This document shows positions 11,073 to 20,958 of a stretch of 64,000 nucleotides of DNA, in pieces (position 1 is the stretch's first letter; every line of letters starts with the position of its first letter). The DNA comes from Rachicladosporium sp. CCFEE 5018. Its lineage: Eukaryota; Ascomycota; Dothideomycetes; Cladosporiales; Cladosporiaceae. The stretch covers positions 1 to 64,000 of the forward strand of contig KZ111188.1 of NCBI GenBank assembly GCA_002077045.2. Reading direction: 5' to 3'. Below the pieces are notes generated by a model. The model was not told where the DNA came from and made no database searches. It saw nothing but the letters and a program-made list of their open reading frames with translations. The translations under genes were made by a program, and so were the position numbers.

Positions 11073-12031
11073 GATCACGATCACCCAATGTGTAGCGCCT
11101 GCGACCAGCCCTTGGAGCGTCAACGCCCACATACTATATCAACGATGCTGCAGACGAACGCCGCATTGCGGTGTTCCAGCCTCGCCATGCTGAGATTATG
11201 CAGGTCGCGGTTCGTGTTCAGCCGCGTATCTAACAACGCCGAGCTCCGAATGCTGCTATGTGCTCGAACCGAAGCTACGCATTGAGGAATTCCACTCTTC
11301 TGTGGCGTATCTCCAGCTCATACAATGAGAAGACGGATGTATACAAAAGGGTTTTAGGAGGTGTCGCGTCTCGGGGACATCTGCTAAGCTCTAAGCGATG
11401 GCTTGCCAAGCCTCCATGGTCACGTGCTAGACCCCGTGCCAACTCTTAGACCTGCATGGAATATCGCCGTTAGCGTGCTCCGCTGACGTCCAAGCATTTC
11501 CCGCCGTATCTCCCTAATACTATTACACCTCCTCGTCGTGCTCGAAAAATCATAGTACCACCTCCCGTCTGCTTTGTCACTTTACGTTCACATTGCACAG
11601 TCTGGTCGTTCTACCCACTTCTGCATCCTGTGTAATACCGTGGAAAGGGACGTAGTGAGCCGACGGGCTCGAGGCGAACTATGCCACGGTAGTGCTGCGT
11701 GCTGTATCAGCCATTCGAGAGCACGGCAGGGGTCGGCTCGATGCGAGACCAGTATATGTTCAAGTTCACTCTCTCTATTCCTCTTGTCCTGTTGTCTCAC
11801 TTGCATTATCTCTCTACTTGGGGTAAAGCCTCCTTGAAGCAAGACGTCGAAGATCAAGAATCTAACTACTTTATTACTACTGGTTCTCGGATTGTTGTTC
11901 CCCTCCGCACTCAAAATCTTCCACCGTCCTGACTGCTACACCACCTTCCGCTTCGTCTCGCGCAGCGGGGTTTTCGGGCCTGGCCTGATCCTGCTCGTGT
12001 AGTCAAGTCCAAACAGCACAGACATCGTAAC
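11073..12031. other. Divergent promoter region, MFS / histone deacetylase
   Basis: About 0.96 kb shared by the minus-strand transporter and the plus-strand deacetylase. It contains a CACGTG core near 11420 (GGTCACGTGCTA) and a pyrimidine-rich stretch at about 11765-11810, likely in the leader of the deacetylase. No credible gene. Confidence 0.4.
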
Positions 12032-13607
12032 ATGACCATCGCTGGACCAGCAAGCAAGCAATTCCTCCCTCCCATCGATGAGCCAAACACGGGCATCAAT
12101 GCACGACCGTCACAACCGAAGAAGGTGGCATATCTCTACGATGCGAACATCGGCCACTATGCATACGAGAGCGGCCACTGTATGAAGCCTCACCGTATTC
12201 GCATGGCTCACGATCTTGTCATGAACTACGGCGTCTTCAACAAGCTCGAGATCTTCAGGGCTCGACCGGCGTCGAAGTTGGAGATGACGCAGTTTCACAC
12301 CGATGAGTACATCGACTTCTTGTCGAAAGTCACACCTGAGAGTGCAGAGAAGTACACTAAGGAGCGCACGAAGTTCAACGTATTGGAGGACTGCCCGGTA
12401 CGATAGGACATCTTTGTGGTCATCCAGCTGCTAATCCAACAACTAGGTCTTCGACGGACTCTTCGAATACTGTGGTATCTCCGCAGGAGGTTCCATGGAA
12501 GGTGCTGCGAGGCTTAACAGGGGTAAATGCGACATTGCGGTCAACTGGGCTGGTGGTCTCCACCACGCGAAGAAGGCGGAAGCAAGTGGGTTCTGCTATG
12601 TCAATGGTGCGTTGCTGCTCACTTGAGTGGTCTGACGGCGTCACACTACTGCTTCACACCGCCACAAGCCACTAACGATGGATAGATATCGTTTTGGGCA
12701 TTCTCGAACTGCTTCGTTTCCACCAACGAGTCTTGTACATTGACATTGACGTCCACCACGGCGATGGGGTCGAAGAAGCATTCTACACTACCGATCGAGT
12801 GATGACGCTGTCTCTGCACAAGTATGGCGAATTCTTCCCAGGCACCGGAGAGCTCAGGGACATCGGTGTCGGATCAGGTCGTCGATACTCAATCAACGTC
12901 CCCTTGAGAGACGGCATCGATGACGCGAGCTACAAGGGCATCTTCGAGCCGATCGTCAGCTCGATCATGGAGCATTACCGTCCCGGCGCTATAGTGCTGC
13001 AGTGCGGAGCAGACTCGCTGTCTGGAGATCGATTGGGATGCTTCAATCTCAGTATGAAGGGGCATGCTAATTGCGTGAACTTCGTGAAGAGTTTTGGACT
13101 GCCTCTACTGGTATTGGGTGGCGGAGGGTATACCAGTATGTAATCCGAGCGGTAAGATCAGAATGTGCTTCGCTGACTAGTGTCACTACAGTGCGTAATG
13201 TGGCACGTACCTGGGCCTACGAAACCGGACAGCTCGTCGACCACGACATGGATGATACCTTGCCTTTCACAGACTACTATGAGTACTACGCTCCGGAATT
13301 TGCGCTCGGTGTACCAGCCAGCAATATGCAGAACGCCAACACGAGAGAATATCTGGAGAAGATCAAGACCTTCATCTTCGAGAACTTGAGGAAGACGGTA
13401 CCATCGGCGCCATCTGTGCAGATGCAGGCGATTCCGCGCAATTCCATGGGTATGGATGAGACGCTCGACGAAGAAGAGGACCGACTTGACGACGAGGACA
13501 GCGAGGCTAATGCTGACCATCGGTACACGCAACGCATGGTAGACAGAATGGTTGAGCGAGATGATGAGCTGATGGCACCGGAGCGAATGAGCATCATGGC
13601 GGCCTGA
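12032..13607 (+). CDS. RPD3: Class I histone deacetylase, Rpd3 type
   Basis: Four exons (12032-12397, 12447-12606, 12686-13135, 13192-13607) encode 463 aa of a zinc-dependent class I histone deacetylase acting in nuclear corepressor complexes. Visible signatures: [19 protein letters not shown], the GLHHAKK active-site His pair, [15 protein letters not shown] (metal ligands), and GGGGYT with the transition-state Tyr, which is followed by the split codon of [18 protein letters not shown] and YYEYYAPEF fit Rpd3/RpdA rather than Hos2, though QCGADSL, rather than the usual QCGGDSL, recalls Hos2. The C-terminal tail after the catalytic domain is acidic and short; RpdA of Aspergillus has a much longer tail. 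All intron junctions agree with the protein alignment I know for the family. Confidence 0.93.
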
Positions 13608-13877
13608 ACGCTTTTATGTTTTGCAGTAGGAGTTCATCCTAGTCGTAGGTGGTCCTGCGCTGGCCGAGGCGAGTTACATATCGTAGAAGCGATAGCAAGT
13701 GGCGTTCAATGAATATTTGATCGTGCTGCTGTCGTGATGTATTGGCAACACTGCAGTGTGAAGCTATAAGGACCTACGCGTAGCGTTTCGTTGCCGCTGG
13801 CATCTCTTGCGCCACTTGCGGTGCGTCCAGCTCATGCCTCTCCACTGGATTATCTGCATAGAACCCTGAGTCACGAG

Positions 13878-14847
13878 TCAGTGACCGCTTCCATAGCCTA
13901 CACAAACACTCTCTGGAGGCAGACCTTTGTGTGCACCGATTTCTGCAGGCTCACGCATCTCGTACTGACTCGAAACCTGGGTATAGTGCGGTGAACTCAT
14001 TGTTCCGCTCGTTCTTTCTGCCTCACGCAATCTCCTTCTGTAGTACAGCCACATGCCGACGCAGACAAGAATGGCTACCGCCCCGACACCAACCCCAGCG
14101 CCAATACCGACTTTGGCGGACTGGGAGAGGCCTGCTGGGGTGTCCGTGCTTGCGGGCGATGAGCTCGTTGAACCTGCAACAGCGCTCGATGATGGGGCGA
14201 ATCCCGTCGAGCTATCCTGAGAGCTTGTAGGCGTGGCAGACACAGAGGCTGACGTTGATGAAGTGATCGTCGAGGAAGTGCTCTGCGTTGTCGCGGCAGA
14301 GGTGGACAGAAAGCTCGCGAGATTGAAGAGGATCGTAGTAGCTCCTGCATTCGCGGACGAGAGTAAGCTGTACGTGTTGTTCATGACCTCGTTACTGACG
14401 TTCGCTATTGGATCTGCGTCTGTAGACCAGCAGATGTCGACTTGGCCTGTCAATTCCACGTCCGCGTCAGCACAGTAATGGAAACCCTCCAGCCCTAATC
14501 GATCACCGGATCTATTCATTGGACGTACCAGCTCGCTGAGTACAAATCTCCGCGCCAGACAAGCAACAGAAACCTTCCCCAGAGTTGCATTTCTGAGTAG
14601 AAGAGTCGCCAGTACAGTCCACCGAGGCTCCCCAGCACGCCGTGTTCGGATCGCCAGGAGGGCAGCAGTAGTACTTGTCGCGTAACTCATCTCGGGCACA
14701 GACCGATGGTGCTATGCAAGCGAAGTCCATACCCGGGCATCCCAAGGTAGCGTTGGTGTTGAAATAGACATCGCTGAATGCATGTGCCCTTGACAACAAC
14801 CAGGCTCCGAGCGAGAAACTCAACTGGACTGATGTCGCTCGGTACAT
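13878..14847 (-). CDS. Secreted/single-span Cys-rich membrane protein
   Basis: Two exons encode about 306 aa: a signal peptide (MYRATSVQLSFSLGAWLLSR...HAFS), a Cys-rich ectodomain (about ten Cys, e.g. CCPPGDPNTACWG, GEGFCCLSGAEIC), a Ser/Thr-rich stalk, one membrane span (VGIGAGVGVGAVAILVCVGM, about 220-240) and a cytoplasmic tail starting YYRRRLREAER. This is the layout of fungal Mid2/WSC-like surface sensors, but no WSC domain is evident. The intron is 14495-14543 (49 nt, GTACTC donor) or, with a nearer GTACGT donor, only 34 nt; both keep frame and I prefer 49 nt. Role probably at the cell wall; unproven. Confidence 0.75.
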
Positions 14848-15816
14848 CGCGCGGACGGTTTTGGACGGTGGCGGAAACAGATGATTGTATCCACAGACAC
14901 TGAAACGCCTACAGGTACGCGCAGCAAGACGGCTGGGCTTCAAGAACAGTGCAGAAGTGAAGTCGATGCAACGGCGATCGTCGCGTCTTATCGGTGAAAT
15001 AAGCTTTGCGAAGGGGCGACTAGCGCCATGGGAATGCAAGCCACTCCAGGGTCGAAGATTGCCGGACGGGCCAGACCTTGCTCTCTTGCGGCACAGCTGT
15101 AGATTCGAAGATGCCACAAAGCCAGATTCGACGACTGATAATCCACGGTGATGCATCGACTAGCGAAGTGCTCTGCAACAAGCCGCCGGACTTGATCGAT
15201 TTGACCAATGCATCGCATTACCAGAATGCAACACATAGCAAGCTGTATCACTTAAGCTCACGGAATCCTTCCGAGGGTTATATAGGCGCGTATCCAGCCC
15301 CATCGAATAGCCATGCGGCCGGGCGTGTTGGTGTGTTCCACCAGACTCCAATCGCACTCTTTGGCTCTACCCGAAACAGCAGTAGCGCGATTGTCAAAGA
15401 GCACGGCGGCTACTGCAACCTCTGCCGAAGAGAATTGTCGGTTGCGATAATTTACGAGTTAGGATTGCTACTCCCTGAATGCCCCCGCTATTCCAGAGAG
15501 CTGTCAAATTCCGTGCAGCGTAACATTCTTGAGACCCCGTCGTCCATTGCTGTGAGACGAGCATGCCAGTCATTCCACAGGTGATTAGGAAGCATCGATC
15601 TCTTCCCTCACCGACCATATATTGATCGATATGTCAGATCTCGTTTCGTTGTAATGACCACCCTTAAATCCCAGAGGCAACACTCATTGATGCGCGCACG
15701 ACCATTGAAAGTGATGGTCGAAGCCGCTGACACCCACACCTAATCTGGATCGAGTCCAGGGCAAGCTCTTGACCAGCCAGAATTCGCCTCCGTAGCGATT
15801 AGATCGAGTGGTCTTC
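14848..15816. other. Intergenic region, no recognised gene
   Basis: Nearly 1 kb upstream of the surface-protein gene and downstream of LIP2. A TATATAGGCG string is near 15280 and a short inverted repeat (CGACCAT...ATGGTCG) is near 15700. No ORF has coding features I trust. Confidence 0.35.
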
Positions 15817-16500
15817 TCAATCCTTGTCAATGCCAGTAACACCGTCCAACCCATCAGCTAAGGCCTTGACGAAGACTTCGCCTACATCTTCGACACTCAG
15901 ACCGTGCACGCCGACAGCCTCAAGGCTAGTCACAGACTTGTCTTCGAGTCCACATGCAACGATTCTCCCAAACCAGCTGAGATCGGTGCTGACGTTCAAC
16001 CCAATGCCGTGGCTGCTGACATTTCGTCTGAGGTGCACACCCACGGCGCAGATCTTGCGATCGTTGTCAACCCAGACTCCCGGATTCTCCGTCCGTCCAG
16101 TCGGAACGCCGTAGTGGGTACAGGTCTTGATAACAGCAGACTCCAGTAGGTTCACGTAGCATCGAGGCGAAAGGCCATGACGTTTCAGATCAATGATTGG
16201 ATAGGCTACCAGCTGTCCTGGGCCATGGAAAGTCGTCTGCCCGCCACGCAAGGCTTCATGGAATGCGGCTTTGCCGCCTGCACGGAGGAAGTCCTGTTGC
16301 GCTGGAGTCACAGACCCAATCTCGCGGCGTCCGCAGGTGTAGACTGGATTGAACTGGGCTGTTATCACGGTCGGTGGTGGTTGAGAGATCGCCGCTGGCG
16401 TGGCTTTGTACGCTAGATGCTGCGCAACAAGCTTGCTTTGAATGTCGCCTGCGTGACTGTATGAGCTTAGATTCGGTAGGTGGAGATGTCGAAGGAGCAT
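15817..16500 (-). CDS. LIP2: Octanoyl-[acyl-carrier] transferase (lipoate biosynthesis)
   Basis: Single exon, 227 aa, close to the usual length. It is the LipB/LIP2 octanoyltransferase that moves octanoate from mitochondrial ACP to lipoyl-dependent enzymes such as glycine cleavage H protein and the 2-oxoacid dehydrogenases. Motifs: RGGQTTFHGPGQLVAYP (85-101), the catalytic Lys149 in RKICAVG, HGIGLNV (164-170) and the catalytic Cys183 in IVACGLED followed by VTSLE. The start ATG is at the beginning of MLLRHLHLPNLSSY, a short basic N terminus compatible with mitochondrial import. It is transcribed divergently from POP7 with a very short shared upstream region. Confidence 0.95.
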   Translation of the reverse strand: MLLRHLHLPNLSSYSHAGDIQSKLVAQHLAYKATPAAISQPPPTVITAQFNPVYTCGRREIGSVTPAQQDFLRAGGKAAFHEALRGGQTTFHGPGQLVAYPIIDLKRHGLSPRCYVNLLESAVIKTCTHYGVPTGRTENPGVWVDNDRKICAVGVHLRRNVSSHGIGLNVSTDLSWFGRIVACGLEDKSVTSLEAVGVHGLSVEDVGEVFVKALADGLDGVTGIDKD

Positions 16501-16658
16501 TCTTGGGCCAGGTTGGTAAATTTATGGACGAGAGATCAGTGAACCGAAGTACGGAGCTCGACGAGGACGGGCACTCCCGCCGCTAGTAATCTCTATTGCT
16601 TCATGATCGAGCTCCATGATGCCAGACCAACATCGTCAACGATGTGAAAATCACAGCC
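16501..16658. promoter_or_regulatory. Compact bidirectional promoter LIP2 / POP7
   Basis: Only about 140-160 bp separate the start codons of the divergent LIP2 and POP7 genes, so the leaders and core promoters of both must fit here. No TATA box is evident. Co-regulation is possible but not shown. Confidence 0.6.
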
Positions 16659-17486
16659 ATGGACGAGGCCAAATCTTCGGCCGTCGTCGTACCCGTCGAT
16701 AACATGTTAGCCCCGGGGAAGAGTCGACGTCGAAATAGGAATCGCGACAACGGGCATAAGAAGCTTCCCCGACTTCCCCAAGGTACCTTTGACCTTATTA
16801 CCCGGGTAGTGAGCCCATGGATCGACCTCCAGATAGATGCTGAGCTGTCTAAACGTCCACTCCTCCGTCCAGCGATCCCATCGCCATACTCGGGCAGCGA
16901 AAATCAGAAGACAGTCTACGTCTCGGCCAAGACCCCATTTCTGAGTGCTGTGAAGCGAGTCGAGAAACTGCTCAAGCTAGCCGACAAGCGTACTGTACAG
17001 TCCGCAACTACGATCGCAAAGCAACGCGAGCAGTCCCGCAAGCGCAAACGCAGCTTCGGTGAGTACGACGGGGATGAGATTGCAGGGATCGCCGCAGTTG
17101 CGGAGGATCAGAGGAAGAGTGGCGAGGGCAGGGAGGAAGTGGTGATTAAGGGCACAGGGAAAGCTGTGCAAAAGGTGCTAGAGCTCGGCTTGTGGTTTCA
17201 GCAGAGGGAGCTGGAGTATAGGGTGAGGTTGCGGACGGGGAGCGTGGGTGCGATCGATGATGTTGAGGTTGCCGAACCCGAAGATGATCTGAAGGCAGAG
17301 GCTGGCGCTGGTACTTTTGCTCCAACAGAAGGAGACACTGCGAACGAGAGCATGCTTGATGCTGGAGCTGGCGAGAGGCGGAATGCACCCGAAGTGCGAC
17401 CAGAGCTCGACAAGCCGCCAGAAGCAGTGTCTGGAACGCGGATCAGGTATCTGAGCGTGATGGAAGTGGCAGTGAGTCTGAGATGA
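16659..17486 (+). CDS. POP7: RNase P/MRP subunit Pop7/Rpp20 (Alba-like)
   Basis: Single exon, 275 aa from MDEAKSS (an in-frame ATG at 16644 adds five residues). It has the Rpp20/Pop7 Alba-like fold that binds the P3 domain of RNase P and MRP RNA, with roles in tRNA 5' processing and rRNA maturation. Recognisable blocks: KTVYVSAKTPFLSAVKRVEK (about 85-105), VIKGTGKAVQKVLELGLWFQ (about 167-186), VRLRTGSVGAIDD and the C-terminal TRIRYLSVMEVAVSLR. The family core is interrupted by two charged, low-complexity insertions (RKRKRSFGEYDGDE and an acidic Ala/Glu stretch), which is usual for filamentous fungi. It diverges from LIP2. Confidence 0.87.
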   Translation: MDEAKSSAVVVPVDNMLAPGKSRRRNRNRDNGHKKLPRLPQGTFDLITRVVSPWIDLQIDAELSKRPLLRPAIPSPYSGSENQKTVYVSAKTPFLSAVKRVEKLLKLADKRTVQSATTIAKQREQSRKRKRSFGEYDGDEIAGIAAVAEDQRKSGEGREEVVIKGTGKAVQKVLELGLWFQQRELEYRVRLRTGSVGAIDDVEVAEPEDDLKAEAGAGTFAPTEGDTANESMLDAGAGERRNAPEVRPELDKPPEAVSGTRIRYLSVMEVAVSLR

Positions 17487-17898
17487 TGATAGCAGCCAGC
17501 GCGGTTTCATGCAAGGCGTTCCCGAGCGATATCAGTGGCGTTGGAGCAGGGCGTTGGAAGCTTAACTGATACCCCAATGCATTGAAGACGGTGTCGATAG
17601 GAGACGTGATCACGTCTAGAGCAGCGTTCACTGCAGCTACCTTACAGAACTCTCAGTAACAATTCCCTTGAGCAACATAGCATGATTCCGACTCTCAACT
17701 GTTTGTGGTATACATGCTGTATTCATTGCAGTCTGCCCAGTATCTGTGCCCCGCCTTGGTCTCTCAAACCCCCGCGAACTTCAAGCTTCCTCGCATCTTC
17801 ATCACACATCAATAACCTCACGTGCCACTCTCGCCAGCGGTGTCGCGCACTAGTCCCTGGAATCTCATCGCCCAGTCCACTTGAGCACACTCAGCGCA
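17487..17898. other. Intergenic spacer
   Basis: About 0.4 kb between POP7 and the sorting nexin gene, both on the plus strand. The sequence 17690-17880 is C/T-rich, consistent with a promoter and 5' leader. Nothing else seen. Confidence 0.4.
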
Positions 17899-18680
17899 AT
17901 GCAGCGCATTGAGCCGCGCCCGGAAGCGCAAGCTTCGCCCTCCCAAGGGTATAGCAATGGGACCGAGGGAGCCAATGGCCGAGGACAAGCACCAGTGCCC
18001 ACGGGCTTTGCAAGCACAGGAGCAAACCCACATACTCAGAGTTTCGAGGAGATCTATGGCGTGCCCGAGAACTTCTTGGAGATAGAGGTAGGTACCATGG
18101 CATAAGCAAGACTGCAGCACACATGCACACATATGAGAGTAATTCGAATCTGGGTGCGCACGACGTAGCATCACAGACTCGGAGCAACGATAGCGAAGGA
18201 AAAGTCACGATGAGAGGAAGAGACACGGCTGCTAACGATAGCTTGCGACAGGTCATCGACCCGCAAACCCACCAACCCACAGCCTCCCCTTCCTCCCGCT
18301 ACACAACCTACCTAATCCGCCTCTCAACCAACATCCCCGCCTTCAAGCTCCGTCGCTCAGAAGTGCGGCGACGCTACTCAGACTTCGAAGTCTTCCGCGA
18401 TCTGCTAGAACGCGAATCCGCACGAGTCTCAATTCCTCCCTTACCAGGCAAAGTTTACCTCAACCGTTTCGACGACGCAGTGATAGAAGAGCGGAGACGC
18501 GGGCTGGAGAGATTTCTGAGGATAGTGGCGGGGCACCCGCTGTTACAGACGGGTTCGAGGGTGTTGGGGGGATTTGTGCAGGGTAAGTTCGATCGGAAGC
18601 AGGGTGCTATGATTGGGAGTCTTTGAGGTGGGTGACTGACGTGCGGACCAGATCCAGCGTGGGATCGCAACAGCTGGTAA
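17899..18680 (+). CDS. SNX3: Sorting nexin-3 (Grd19-like PX protein)
   Basis: Three exons (17899-18087, 18252-18582, 18652-18680) give 182 aa. The PX domain binds PI3P on endosomes; Snx3/Grd19 sorts cargo back to the Golgi with retromer. Evidence: PENFLEIE at the exon 1 end joined to VIDPQTHQP, then [20 protein letters not shown] with the PI3P-contacting [21 protein letters not shown], and [18 protein letters not shown]. The last exon supplies only the final residues DPAWDRNSW and stop, matching the conserved end of Snx3; without it the ORF reads on to an unrelated tail. The first intron (164 nt) is longer than its neighbours. N-terminal 45 residues are low complexity. Confidence 0.92.
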
Positions 18681-18952
18681 AGTGCGAAGAGGGAGATTAC
18701 GAGGTGATGTATGTAACTCTGAAGCGTTCACGCTAATGTACATGGGATGTTCCGTTCCTGTATCTGCATTTGCCAGGATTCGAAGAGTCAGGCTAGTGGC
18801 ATCGAGGCGTGACAAGTGTCGCCCCAATTTGAGGGAGACTCGGGACGCTAGCGATGGGATTTGATCGCTCAATGGCACTGCGGAAGCTGCACTGCACCTC
18901 CTGAGCTCAGTTCCCGGCACACGAATTTGATCTATACATCGATCCCGATTCG

Positions 18953-20053
18953 TCATCGGCTTCTGCCATTGCTGATAAGTTCACTATGCAACTGGGCCAC
19001 CTCCGGCACAATCAGACTCTCAATCTCAAGTGGCATCTCAGTAGCTTGCCTGACTTCGCCCATAGTAGCAGTTGTGACGCTCTTCGATCTCTGTGCGCTA
19101 GGCACCCGAATCCACTGATCACCTCCAGCTGCAGACACAAATAGCACCTCATGTTTGCGCTTGTTGAGCATATTGCCGATGACCAGATCATGTGAATACT
19201 TCTTCAGGGCGTAGCGGGACTTCTCGGCCAGAATGGATGGATCTGTCTCGAGTTTGAAAGACACGATCATGCTCTTGGGCGACCAAACGTCCACAAGCTG
19301 CTTGAGGAACTTTGGAACGGGATCAAGGTCTATGACTAGCTTAGCGCCGTCCATATGAGCGGCTGGTGCTCTCTCTTGCGAAGCAGTGGAGTTGGTGCCG
19401 TGGTTGGCGTGAGCGAAGTCTTCTGAAGATTGGATCTTGTGCTCGACCATGCGTTCAGCTGGGATGAAGAAGTCGGAGACTGCGGCTGCGAGGTAGAACA
19501 GCCCATTTGCGCCCAGTGGCCGCATAAGCATTGCAATCTCTCTTAAATGCCAGAGGTACTCGTTGACGCTCGTGAATGGCAGTAAGAGAAGCATCTTCTC
19601 TCGCTTTGCTCGCTCGTACTTCTGCAGCACTGATGCCATCTGAGCTTGATACTCATCGTCTATGACCACCTCGCCAGTCGACGAAGTCGTCATGTAGTCC
19701 AGAAAGCAATTCGTGCTATGTGAAAAATGTCTCGAATAGGGAAGCAGTGAAAACTGACGATGCAGGAAGATCACAGCGTAGCCATTCTCGAGAAAGTACT
19801 CGGCGCTTGTTGCTCCACGAGTGCCGGCGCTGAAGTTGTCGATGAAGCGGACGGTCTGATTCTCCAATGGAACTGTCGTACCTCCAGAAGTGACAAGAGC
19901 TACACGATTGTGTTTCCGGACATGATCCGCAATGAAGGGCGTGAGCGAGGAGATGTGCTCGTCCAGTGAGGCAGGTCGAGGGTTGGTCGCGAAGTATGTG
20001 GTCTCGCCGTTTGCAAGCTTGCTGTCGCCGTTGGACTGATCATGGGCTACCAT
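18953..20053 (-). CDS. CAB2: Phosphopantothenate-cysteine ligase
   Basis: Single exon, 366 aa from MVAHDQSNGD; the frame extends upstream to 20113 without a better start. This is the eukaryotic PPCS (Cab2), which joins 4'-phosphopantothenate and cysteine in coenzyme A synthesis. Signatures: RVALVTSGGTTVPLENQTVR, FIDNFSAGTRGATSAEYFL, AVIFLHRQFSLLPYSRH, LFYLAAAVSDFFIP, and KLVIDLDPVPKFL. A low-complexity insert around 225-250 follows the SDFFIPAERM block, as in other fungal orthologues. There is no targeting signal, so it is cytosolic. Confidence 0.94.
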   Translation of the reverse strand: MVAHDQSNGDSKLANGETTYFATNPRPASLDEHISSLTPFIADHVRKHNRVALVTSGGTTVPLENQTVRFIDNFSAGTRGATSAEYFLENGYAVIFLHRQFSLLPYSRHFSHSTNCFLDYMTTSSTGEVVIDDEYQAQMASVLQKYERAKREKMLLLLPFTSVNEYLWHLREIAMLMRPLGANGLFYLAAAVSDFFIPAERMVEHKIQSSEDFAHANHGTNSTASQERAPAAHMDGAKLVIDLDPVPKFLKQLVDVWSPKSMIVSFKLETDPSILAEKSRYALKKYSHDLVIGNMLNKRKHEVLFVSAAGGDQWIRVPSAQRSKSVTTATMGEVRQATEMPLEIESLIVPEVAQLHSELISNGRSR

Positions 20054-20958
20054 TTCGATAGCAGTCAAGCCCTTCAACGAGAGGCTTTTGAGGAGGAGCT
20101 TGTTAACGCGCAATGGTCAATGGACATCAAGGACGATGCGCTCAACGGCACCCTTTTCAGCCCGTATCTAGCTGCTGACGAAGCTGACACTCCTTCACAA
20201 TATCTTGATCCATTGCTCCGATAGTGGACATCATAGCGCAGTATCAACGCTGCGAAGAATATACCATCACACGAGGTCCAGTTTAGAGTTTGGAAGGTGC
20301 TAAGGCCAAGACTGGGTACTTTCTGCAGACCTCACCTCCTTTCTCCTCCGTCTCACCTTGCTTCTCGCATCTACACCCTGCCTGTCCACATCTTGCTCTC
20401 CACCTTCGCAAGAGCTTTCACCAAAAATCTGCATAGACTTCACGTCGAGATCTACAATCCTGCGATACTCAGTCACCAATCCTGATTTCCGCCAGATCAA
20501 CTGCTGGAAGCGATCATCATGGTCACTACTGCAGAGTCATACACCATGGCACTAGTGCACTTGACTACCAGCAGCATACTCGCTGGTCAGTCTGTCGAGT
20601 ATTACGCGCGAAGGTGCATTAGGGTGTACGCATGACTATCCTCTGTTTACCCCTTCCTTGTTCATCCCTTGCATCCTTACAATCCTTAGCCCCGACTTAC
20701 TTCTCATTGGCCATCGGCACTTTGTTGCTCAAGGACTTGCGGGAAAGTCAGGCCCTTACAAGCCCACTGCACACCTCGCTCTCGAATCCCTTTTGTTGAC
20801 GTACGGAGGGATTCTCCATTCCGCCCTCACATCCCAGGCGAGGCAGGGGCGATCAGACATATATCACCATGCGGCTGACTTACCCGCGCGCGTAGCAAGA
20901 CCCTGTCTCGTAAGTTCTGTGCGTTTCACTATATGATCAAAGCTTATCTCGTCTTGCC
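20054..20958. other. Divergent intergenic region
   Basis: 0.9 kb between CAB2 (minus) and the next plus-strand gene. It includes C/T-rich stretches near 20330-20400 and 20640-20690 of the kind found in fungal promoters. Small ORFs here are unconvincing. Confidence 0.4.

Noticed and set aside
13286..13597. Minus-strand Ser-rich ORF in the deacetylase
   Set aside because: Antisense of the acidic C-terminal tail; no independent support.
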